5,755 bases of DNA, taken from assembly GCA_017860725.1 (NCBI GenBank), contig JAGDMX010000186.1:1-5755 (forward strand). The letters are read 5' to 3'. A program made the translations under genes and the position numbers. The stretch comes from Chloroflexota bacterium (GTDB taxonomy: Bacteria > Chloroflexota > Anaerolineae > Anaerolineales > UBA4823). The first letter of the stretch is position 1, and every line of letters begins with the position of its first letter. Shown here piece after piece: positions 1-5,755 of this stretch. The notes beneath the pieces were generated by a model. That model worked only from the letters and a program-made list of their open reading frames with translations. It was not told where the DNA came from and did not search any database.

Positions 1-1
1 G

Positions 2-1576
2 ATGATCATTTTTCTGTATGGACCTCCTGGCTCGGGGAAAACAACGATCGGCCTGACTTTAGCAAAAAGCCTGGGTTATAAATTTATCGACCTGGACGAG
101 CAAATCCAGAATCGGTCAGGCAGATTGATCGCCAATATCTTTGCGACCGAGGGCGAAGCCGGATTCCGTCGACGGGAGTCTACCCTTTTAGCGGAACTCA
201 TAACCGCTGCTCAAGAAGCCGGCAGTGGTCATGTGATCGCGTTGGGTGGAGGTGCTCTGCTAAATACAGAGCCACGAATATTAGCAGAAGCTTCCGGCCA
301 AGTGGTATTCCTTGACGTGGCTTATGACACCCTCTTGAACCGGTTGCTCCGCCATCCCGGTAAGCGCCCATTGATTGCTGAAGATACGGCTGACCGGTTG
401 AAGGCTCTCATGGATCAACGTGAGAATCATTACGCCTCCTTCCCACTCCGTGTGAACGCAGAGCAGTCTGGCGAGCAGGTTGCATGGGAAATCCAGGTGC
501 TGCTAGGAATATTTCATATTATCGGTATGGGTAAAGGTTACGAGGTCCACATTCGTCCGGGCGAGCTGGAACAGATAGGGGTAGAGCTGCGGCGACGCAA
601 GCTGGGTGGACCGGTAGCTGTGGTCAGCGATACAACGGTCGCTGGTTTTTTTGCAGAGCGGGTTATATCCTCGCTTAAATCTTCTGGGTATCAAGTCCGA
701 TTGATTACCATTCCACCAGGGGAGCAATTCAAAACGATCGAGACAGTGAGTAATCTTTGGGCTGGCTTTTTAGAAGGTGGGCTGGAGCGCAGCAGCACAG
801 TTCTGGCTCTTGGCGGCGGAGTTGTTGGCGATCTGGCAGGCTTTGCGGCAGCCACCTACCTGAGGGGGGTGAGGTGGGTAGCCATACCGACAACCCTGCT
901 GGCGATGGTGGATGCCAGCCTGGGAGGAAAGACCGGTGCCGACCTGCCACAGGGCAAGAATCTGGTCGGGGCATTTTATCCACCAGCATTGGTTCTTGCC
1001 GATCCACAGGTGCTAGACACGCTACCCTTCGATGAGTATCGCAGTGGAATGGCTGAAGTGGTAAAGCATGGCATTATTGCCGATCCGGAATTATTTGCCT
1101 TGTGTGCCAGAGGACTGCCGGCTGTTAGGGAAAATCAAGATGAGATGGTACGGCGCGCTGTAGCTGTAAAGGTGCGGATCGTTCAAGAAGACCCGTACGA
1201 GCGCGGCCGGCGAGCGGTATTAAACCTTGGTCATACCTTAGGGCATGCCATCGAGAAAGTTTCGGGATATCGGCTGAAGCATGGCGAGGCAGTAGCAATC
1301 GGTATGCTCCACGCAGCTCGACTGGCTCAAAGGCAAGGGATTGCGCAAGATGACCTTACCGACCAGATTTTGGATGTGCTCCGAGGCCTTGATCTGACTA
1401 CCGAGATTCCCTCAGATCTTGATCCCTATCTTATCCGGCAGGCGATGGGATATGACAAGAAAAAAGCCGGTGGCAAATTGCGCTGGGTGCTGCCAGTGCG
1501 AATTGGAGAGGTGAAAATTGGAATACCGGTTGAAGATAAACTCTCTGATTTCCAAATGATTTCTGGAATGAGTTGA
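2..1576 (+). CDS. aroKB: Bifunctional shikimate kinase / 3-dehydroquinate synthase (AroK-AroB fusion)
   Basis: This cytosolic enzyme carries two shikimate pathway activities. The N-terminal kinase (about residues 1-165) phosphorylates shikimate with ATP; the C-terminal synthase (about 178-520) converts DAHP to 3-dehydroquinate using NAD and a divalent metal. In the kinase I see a Walker A loop GPPGSGKTT (7-15), the FIDLDE shikimate-binding segment (29-34), FRRRE (55-59), a GGG turn (82-84), the lid arginine in KRPLI (121-125) and an R-x3-Y motif (140-144). In the synthase I see GGGVVGDLAG (271-280), PTTLLAMVDASLGGKTG (296-312), KNLVGAFYPP (319-328) and the presumed metal ligands E352, H411 and H428, spaced as in E. 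coli AroB. The 524-residue length equals the sum of the two families, so both halves look complete. The ATG at position 2 sits where shikimate kinases normally begin, but the upstream region is outside the window. aroQ follows after 23 nt. Confidence 0.95.
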   Translation: MIIFLYGPPGSGKTTIGLTLAKSLGYKFIDLDEQIQNRSGRLIANIFATEGEAGFRRRESTLLAELITAAQEAGSGHVIALGGGALLNTEPRILAEASGQVVFLDVAYDTLLNRLLRHPGKRPLIAEDTADRLKALMDQRENHYASFPLRVNAEQSGEQVAWEIQVLLGIFHIIGMGKGYEVHIRPGELEQIGVELRRRKLGGPVAVVSDTTVAGFFAERVISSLKSSGYQVRLITIPPGEQFKTIETVSNLWAGFLEGGLERSSTVLALGGGVVGDLAGFAAATYLRGVRWVAIPTTLLAMVDASLGGKTGADLPQGKNLVGAFYPPALVLADPQVLDTLPFDEYRSGMAEVVKHGIIADPELFALCARGLPAVRENQDEMVRRAVAVKVRIVQEDPYERGRRAVLNLGHTLGHAIEKVSGYRLKHGEAVAIGMLHAARLAQRQGIAQDDLTDQILDVLRGLDLTTEIPSDLDPYLIRQAMGYDKKKAGGKLRWVLPVRIGEVKIGIPVEDKLSDFQMISGMS

Positions 1577-1590
1577 TAAACCCCATTTCT

Positions 1591-1594
1591 GGAG
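1591..1594 (+). promoter_or_regulatory. Ribosome binding site of aroQ
   Basis: GGAG lies 5 nt before the ATG at 1600. It decides the start: the frame is open back to a TTG at 1573 that overlaps the aroKB stop, but that TTG has no suitably spaced purine-rich site and would add nine residues not expected in this family. Confidence 0.6.
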
Positions 1595-1599
1595 TGACC

Positions 1600-2040
1600 A
1601 TGCGCACCATTCTGGTTTTACATGGGCCGAATTTAAACTTGTTAGGATTGCGAGAACCGGATATTTACGGGCAGTTGACCCTGGAGGAGATTGACCATCG
1701 CCTGACCCTATTGGGGAATGAATTGGGAGTTCGCGTGCGTTCCCAGCAATCCAACTCGGAAGGCGGCTTAATCGACCTGTTGCAGGAGGCGCGCAATTGG
1801 GCTGTAGGTGTGGTGTTCAACCCCGGAGGGTACACCCATACCTCAGTTGCGCTACGCGATTGTATTGCGGCCATCGCAATTCCTGTGGTAGAAGTGCATC
1901 TGTCGAATGTACATGCGCGTGAGGAGTTTCGCAGACAGTCGTTGATCGCGCCGGTATGCAAGGGCAGCATTTCTGGTTTCGGATGGCTCTCGTATGCCTT
2001 AGGGTTACGTGCAATTGTAGATCTTAGCGAGGATGGATAA
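1600..2040 (+). CDS. aroQ: 3-dehydroquinate dehydratase, type II (dehydroquinase)
   Basis: It dehydrates 3-dehydroquinate to 3-dehydroshikimate, the step after the AroB reaction, in the cytosol; the type II family usually forms dodecamers. The 146-residue product matches the family's usual length. Visible motifs in order are HGPNLNLLG (8-16), REPDIYG (18-24) with the catalytic tyrosine Y23 and arginine R18 on the flexible lid, SNSEGGLID (51-59), NPGGYTHTSVALRD (74-87) with N74 and H80, and EVHLSNVHAREEFR (98-111) with H100 and R111. All catalytic positions known from M. tuberculosis AroQ are present, shifted by one. NPGGY replaces the more common NPAAY, a mild variation. The ATG at 1600 follows a GGAG site and gives the canonical N-terminus (MRTILVLHGPN). 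The gene is probably cotranscribed with aroKB. Confidence 0.95.
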   Translation: MRTILVLHGPNLNLLGLREPDIYGQLTLEEIDHRLTLLGNELGVRVRSQQSNSEGGLIDLLQEARNWAVGVVFNPGGYTHTSVALRDCIAAIAIPVVEVHLSNVHAREEFRRQSLIAPVCKGSISGFGWLSYALGLRAIVDLSEDG

Positions 2041-2078
2041 AATCGTTGGATGTCTGATCGCGGGTCGTTATTGATTAG

Positions 2079-2087
2079 TGTTATGAT
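2079..2087 (+). promoter_or_regulatory. Candidate extended -10 promoter upstream of glcF
   Basis: In the 76-nt gap between aroQ and glcF, the string TGTTATGAT fits an extended -10 element (TGn followed by TATGAT, five of six matches to TATAAT). No convincing -35 hexamer lies 16-18 nt upstream, which is tolerated for extended -10 promoters. Initiation would fall near 2093-2096, leaving a leader of about 20 nt that still contains the glcF ribosome site. The match could arise by chance in an AT-richer spacer; read-through from aroQ is the alternative. I see no terminator hairpin in this gap. Confidence 0.35.
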
Positions 2088-2105
2088 TACGTTATCCCAC
2101 TCTCT

Positions 2106-2110
2106 GAGGA
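2106..2110 (+). promoter_or_regulatory. Ribosome binding site of glcF
   Basis: GAGGA lies 6 nt before the ATG at 2117, a strong Shine-Dalgarno match at good spacing that fixes the glcF start. Confidence 0.7.
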
Positions 2111-2116
2111 ACCGGC

Positions 2117-3412
2117 ATGATCCAGAACCTCAATCTGCTACAAACGCCGGAATACCAGCAAAAACTTAACCAGTGCATCCACTGTGGGCTATGCCTGCAG
2201 GCTTGCCCAACTTACCTGGTCTTTGGAACCGAGATGGATGCGCCGCGCGGTCGCATTGCCTTAATGCGTGCCGTATCTGATGGGCGTGTCGGTCTTGGTG
2301 ATTTCCAGCAGAGCATCAGCCCTCACATCAATCTCTGCCTGGCCTGCCGATCCTGTGAGACCGCCTGTCCCTCCGGAGTGCGCTATGGTGAATTGGTAGA
2401 AACTGCGCGCTTGCTGGTCGAAAGTAACCGTAAACCGGGATGGGCAGAACGAACCCTGCGCAAGTTGGGATTGGATGGGCTGATGCCATATCCAGGCCGG
2501 CTGAAGTTCATGGCGCGTTTGTTAAAAATTTACCAAGTTGTTGGTCTGCAAGCACTGGTGCGCCGTCTGAACATTCTTCCCGGACCGCTTAAGACTATGG
2601 AAGGAATTCTCCCGCCTATCCAGCCTCAGTATACCCCTGAGGCGCCTCCATTAAACAGCAATGAACCCACCAGGCGAATTTTATTTTTCACCGGATGCAT
2701 CCAGGAGGCTTTCCTCGCGCCGGTTAACCGGGCAACGGAAAGAGTTTTGCATCGTAATGGTTTTCGTGTTGTAGCCCCCAGCGAGCAGACCTGCTGTGGC
2801 GCAGCGCATTTGCACCTGGGCGACCTTGAATCAGCACGGAGCTTAGCCAGGCAGAATATTGATGCTTTCCTCGCTGAATGTAGGGATGGGGAGATGATTG
2901 TAACCAATGCCGGCGGATGTGGTCTGTCTCTTAAGGAATATCATCACCTGCTGAGCGATGATCCGGAGTACGCCGAGCGGGCTCGCCAATTTGCCAGCCG
3001 AGTTCGGGATGTCAGTGAAATCCTGGCAACGGACATCATTGAATCGCCGCGCGGACAAGTGACCGCACGCGTCACCTATGCTGATTCCTGTCATTTGCGC
3101 CATGGACAGAAGGTAGTACGTCAGCCGCGCGATCTGCTGCGGTCAATTCCTGGTGTGGAATACGTGGACCTGGCTTTTCCAGATCAGTGCTGCGGCAGTG
3201 CAGGTGTGTACAATATCGCCCAGAATGAGACCGCGGAAGTAATCCTGCAGGCCAAGCTGGAGGATATACGCGCCAGTGGAGCTCAAATCCTGGTGACTAC
3301 CAATACAGGCTGCCATATGCAGCTCATGTCAGGTGTGCGCCGGGCGGGTCTTCCAATCAAGGTCATGCATCTGGTTGAACTGCTGGATTTGGCTTATGCA
3401 AACGAAAATTAA
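2117..3412 (+). CDS. glcF: Glycolate oxidase iron-sulfur subunit (GlcF-like)
   Basis: This is the electron-transfer subunit of a glycolate (or related D-2-hydroxyacid) dehydrogenase, passing electrons from the flavin subunit to an acceptor, probably at the membrane. The 431 residues compare with about 407 in E. coli GlcF. The N-terminus has two ferredoxin-type 4Fe-4S motifs: C20, C23, C26, C30 followed by P, and C74, C77, C80, C84 followed by P. Two CCG domains follow: the first with C194, C226-C227-G and C268; the second with C325, C358-C359-G and C399. No signal peptide or membrane helix is evident. It is preceded by a good ribosome site and overlaps the flavin-subunit gene by 17 nt, which suggests translational coupling. 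Related (Fe-S)-binding subunits serve lactate and glycerol-3-phosphate dehydrogenases (LldE, GlpC), but both domain order and the GlcD/GlcE neighbour favour GlcF. The actual substrate is not proven. Confidence 0.9.
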   Translation: MIQNLNLLQTPEYQQKLNQCIHCGLCLQACPTYLVFGTEMDAPRGRIALMRAVSDGRVGLGDFQQSISPHINLCLACRSCETACPSGVRYGELVETARLLVESNRKPGWAERTLRKLGLDGLMPYPGRLKFMARLLKIYQVVGLQALVRRLNILPGPLKTMEGILPPIQPQYTPEAPPLNSNEPTRRILFFTGCIQEAFLAPVNRATERVLHRNGFRVVAPSEQTCCGAAHLHLGDLESARSLARQNIDAFLAECRDGEMIVTNAGGCGLSLKEYHHLLSDDPEYAERARQFASRVRDVSEILATDIIESPRGQVTARVTYADSCHLRHGQKVVRQPRDLLRSIPGVEYVDLAFPDQCCGSAGVYNIAQNETAEVILQAKLEDIRASGAQILVTTNTGCHMQLMSGVRRAGLPIKVMHLVELLDLAYANEN

Positions 3413-5755
3413 ACCTGGCTCGATCGAACCATCCAGCCGGAGCTCAGAACTGCAGGGCTTACGTTCCCTATTCCCAGGTCAGTTGCTTACCCATCCAGTA
3501 GACATGTTGACTTACGAGATGGATGCTGCGATTGACCGCGGCGTGCCGGAAGGAGTGCTATTCCCTGAGTCGGCAGAAGATGTCGTCAAAGCGGTGCGTT
3601 GGGCAGCCCGGGCAGGAGTGCCTCTGGTGGCGCGCGGCGCAGGAACCGGGCTATCGGGTGGGGCAGTGGCAGAGCACGGCGGCTTAATCATCGAGTTCTC
3701 ACGCCTCAACCACATCCAGGAATTCGATCCGAAGGGTCGTGCCGTGTGTATCGAGCCTGGACTGGTGAACTTGAAGCTGGATGAATTTGTTAAAAAAGCC
3801 GGTTTGTATTTCCCGCCCGATCCTGCTAGTGGCAGGGCTGCGACGCTGGGCGGCAATCTGGCCGAGAATGCCGGTGGACCACACTGCTTTAAGTATGGAG
3901 TGATGACCAATTACGTCACCGGTCTGCAGGTCGTGTTAGCGGACGGGCGAATCGTCAGGTTTGGTGGGGCTGCCTATGATTATCCGGAGTACGATTTCTC
4001 TGGCGTGCTGACTGGTAGTGAGGGTACATTAGGAATTATCGTGCAGGCCTGGCTGCGGTTATTGCGAAATCCACCGGGAGTCAAGACGTTGATGGCGGCT
4101 TTTGAAAGCGTGGAAGATGCCGGTCAGGCGGTTTCTGCGATCATTGCCAATGGACTGGTGCCGGCTACCATGGAATTCATGGACCGCAAGATGATGCGCA
4201 TCATTGAGGACTATGCTCACGCCGGGCTGCCGGTAGAGGCGGAAGCGGCCCTGATTATTGAGGTGGATGGCTACCCGGACAGCTTACAACCACAAATGGC
4301 AGAAATACTTGGAATTTTACAAGAACAGGATGCTTTTGGAATACGGGTTGCTCAAACAGCCGAGGAGCGTGATCGAATCTGGTATGGTCGTAAAAGCGCG
4401 GCCGGGGCAATGGCGCGTCTATCGCCTGCTTATTACCTGCTGGATGGAACTGTACCACGCAGCCTGCTGGCGGAAGCATTGACCGAGGTCAACCGGATAT
4501 GCAACGATCTCGAATTGCGTGTAGCCTACGTGTTTCACGCCGGAGATGGCAACTTGCATCCATTCATCTTGATCGAGAATCCTAACGATCCGGAATTGAT
4601 GCAGCGCATATTCCAGGCCGGGGAAAGAATCATGCACATCTGTGTCGAAAGACAGGGGAGCATCACCGGTGAGCACGGGGTGGGTATTGAAAAACGCCGC
4701 TTCATGCCTTTGATGTACAACCAGAACGAGCTGAACGCAATGCTGGATGTCAAAGCCGTATTTGATCCAGCCGGATTGCTTAACCCTGGGAAAATATTCC
4801 CGCAAGCTGCTGTCAGCGCTGAGCCCAATGCAGACTTTAAGAGTGAAACTCTACTGACGAGACTACCGACGAATACCGAATTCATTCCTGCCTCAAATTC
4901 CGAAGTGGTAGAGATCTTCCGGGCAGCCAATCGAAAAGGGGCAACGATCCGCTTACGTGGAGGTGGCACGAAATCTGCCTGGCTGCCGCCTGCTAACTGG
5001 ATAGTTTCCTCAGGGAGATTGAATTGCATTTGTGCTTATGCTCCGCAAGATTTATATGTGACCACTCAAGCTGGTATGTCACTTGCCGAGTTACAAGCAG
5101 AGCTGATCCCGAACGGGATGTGGGTTCCGCTTGTCTCGCCGTGGGAAAAATCTACGATTGGAGGTATGCTTTCAACCAATTTCAATGCCCCGCTGCGCAT
5201 GCGTTATGGTGGTCTGCGCGACCTTGTCCTGGCGGTTACCGCTGTTTTGCCAGATGGCAGGCTGGTCAAGATGGGGCGCCCGGTCGTTAAGAATGTCGCG
5301 GGCTATGATCTTTCCAAGCTCTTTATCGGAGCACATGGGACTTTGGGTTTTGTGACTGAGGCGACACTTAAAGTTGTGCCATTGCCGCGCTGCCGGAAAA
5401 GTTTATTGATACCGCTGGATGACCTGCGAGGCGGTATTGAAATCGGACAGCGACTGGTAGCGGACTGCCTGGTGGCATCCGGATTATTGTTGATTTCGAA
5501 TAGCCAGTATCCTCAATGCCAGGAGCTGGAAACAATTGCGGGCATAGCGCCATACTACCTGCTATATACTGCCGAAGGTTTACCGGAGGATGTTGATACT
5601 GAGCTTGCACAAGTGCGTAAGCATTTGCAGAAGTTTAGACAGTCTGCCTGCGTTGATTTTGAATCAATTTCAGCCAGCGAGCTGTGGACAGGCTGGATGC
5701 GCAGTGTACATGAAGATTCTACGGTTGTCAGGTTGGGTCTTCCACCTAAAGATTT
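3396..5755 (+). CDS. glcDE: GlcD-GlcE fusion: FAD-linked glycolate oxidase/dehydrogenase, 3' end outside window
   Basis: One reading frame runs without a stop from the ATG at 3396 to the window edge (786 complete codons). Residues 1 to about 472 are a full GlcD-like FAD-linked oxidase: PCMH FAD loop RGAGTGLSGG (80-89), DPASGRAATLGGNLAENAGG (142-161), TGSEGTLGI (206-214), metal-site motif HAGDGNLHP (381-389), GEHGVGIEKRRF (425-436) and the C-terminal FDPAGLLNPGKIFP (456-469). After a short linker, about 490-786 match GlcE: RGGGTK (521-526), APQDLYVTTQAGMSLAELQ (549-567), TIGGM (587-591), RYGGLRDLVL (603-612) and KNVAGYDLSKLFIGAHGTLG (632-651). It would oxidise glycolate or D-lactate and feed GlcF. 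E. coli GlcD and GlcE are separate proteins of about 499 and 350 residues, so some 50-100 residues are probably missing. The start overlaps glcF, with only a weak GGA site 8 nt upstream; a later ATG at 3504 would cut into conserved N-terminal sequence. The substrate is uncertain. Confidence 0.88.
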   Translation, partial: MQTKIKPGSIEPSSRSSELQGLRSLFPGQLLTHPVDMLTYEMDAAIDRGVPEGVLFPESAEDVVKAVRWAARAGVPLVARGAGTGLSGGAVAEHGGLIIEFSRLNHIQEFDPKGRAVCIEPGLVNLKLDEFVKKAGLYFPPDPASGRAATLGGNLAENAGGPHCFKYGVMTNYVTGLQVVLADGRIVRFGGAAYDYPEYDFSGVLTGSEGTLGIIVQAWLRLLRNPPGVKTLMAAFESVEDAGQAVSAIIANGLVPATMEFMDRKMMRIIEDYAHAGLPVEAEAALIIEVDGYPDSLQPQMAEILGILQEQDAFGIRVAQTAEERDRIWYGRKSAAGAMARLSPAYYLLDGTVPRSLLAEALTEVNRICNDLELRVAYVFHAGDGNLHPFILIENPNDPELMQRIFQAGERIMHICVERQGSITGEHGVGIEKRRFMPLMYNQNELNAMLDVKAVFDPAGLLNPGKIFPQAAVSAEPNADFKSETLLTRLPTNTEFIPASNSEVVEIFRAANRKGATIRLRGGGTKSAWLPPANWIVSSGRLNCICAYAPQDLYVTTQAGMSLAELQAELIPNGMWVPLVSPWEKSTIGGMLSTNFNAPLRMRYGGLRDLVLAVTAVLPDGRLVKMGRPVVKNVAGYDLSKLFIGAHGTLGFVTEATLKVVPLPRCRKSLLIPLDDLRGGIEIGQRLVADCLVASGLLLISNSQYPQCQELETIAGIAPYYLLYTAEGLPEDVDTELAQVRKHLQKFRQSACVDFESISASELWTGWMRSVHEDSTVVRLGLPPKD
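4803..4860 (+). other. GlcD/GlcE domain junction (linker) within the fusion
   Basis: Residues of about 470-488 connect the terminal NPGKIFP of the GlcD part to the first GlcE-like segment. The linker is short, polar and rich in A, S, E and T. No in-frame ATG, GTG or TTG occurs between 4803 and 4904. The first in-frame ATG after the junction is at 5076 (M561), already inside the FAD domain, and the GTG at 4905 has no ribosome site. This supports a true covalent fusion rather than two adjacent genes. Confidence 0.7.

Noticed and set aside
505..529. Internal start (ATG at 527) that could yield a free dehydroquinate synthase
   Set aside because: The only purine-rich site, AGGA at 505-508, is 18 nt from the ATG, too far for normal initiation, and the frame is continuous with the kinase.
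757..1035. 92-codon open frame on the plus strand inside aroKB
   Set aside because: It overlaps the NAD-binding core of the dehydroquinate synthase in another frame, and its translation is rich in Gly, Arg and Trp with no family resemblance.
1573..1599. Alternative TTG start of aroQ overlapping the aroKB stop
   Set aside because: The ATG at 1600 has a GGAG site at proper spacing and gives the conserved family N-terminus; the nine extra residues are not expected.
2041..2116. Terminator or riboswitch in the gap after aroQ
   Set aside because: No GC-rich inverted repeat followed by a T run is visible, and the gap is too short for a known riboswitch in addition to the ribosome site.
3512..3910. 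132-codon open frame on the minus strand
   Set aside because: Antisense to the GlcD FAD-binding domain; its Pro/Ala/Ser-rich translation is typical of a reverse-strand shadow.
4419..4805. 128-codon open frame on the minus strand
   Set aside because: Antisense to the conserved GlcD C-terminal region containing HAGDGNLHP and GEHGVG; a shadow of that frame.
4535..5029. 164-codon open frame on the minus strand
   Set aside because: It lies wholly antisense to conserved GlcD/GlcE coding sequence, has no recognisable domain and shows no sign of independent selection.
5024..5355. Overlapping plus-strand frames of 88 and 74 codons in the glcE region
   Set aside because: They are out of frame with the conserved GlcE motifs over the same bases and have no recognisable content.

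Overview
The window reads as a bacterial chromosome segment with ordinary housekeeping and catabolic content. All genes lie on the + strand and are tightly packed. Base composition is moderately GC-rich by eye. A fused shikimate kinase/3-dehydroquinate synthase, the lack of a separate glcE, and the general codon style would fit a Chloroflexota (Anaerolineae-like) genome. That placement is an inference from gene architecture and is weak. Nothing in the sequence suggests a phage, plasmid, insertion sequence or CRISPR locus.

Layout: (1) 2-1576, a bifunctional AroK-AroB fusion, shikimate kinase joined to 3-dehydroquinate synthase. (2) 1600-2040, type II 3-dehydroquinate dehydratase AroQ, 23 nt downstream, so the DHQ synthase and DHQ dehydratase steps of the shikimate pathway sit side by side. 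(3) 2041-2116, a 76-nt spacer holding a candidate extended -10 promoter and a clear Shine-Dalgarno site. (4) 2117-3412, GlcF-type iron-sulfur subunit with two 4Fe-4S motifs and two CCG domains. (5) 3396 to the window end, one uninterrupted reading frame of at least 786 codons that overlaps glcF by 17 nt. It encodes a complete GlcD-like FAD subunit followed, with no stop and no plausible new start, by a GlcE-like FAD subunit whose C-terminus lies beyond the window.

The first two genes supply chorismate precursors. The last two encode a three-part glycolate (or D-2-hydroxyacid such as D-lactate) dehydrogenase in which two of the three classical subunits are covalently joined. Electrons would pass from FAD in the GlcD part to the Fe-S clusters of GlcF and on to an acceptor not identifiable here. 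The two gene pairs have no obvious metabolic link beyond adjacency. The GlcD-GlcE fusion is the most notable feature; I found no evidence of a wholly new system.
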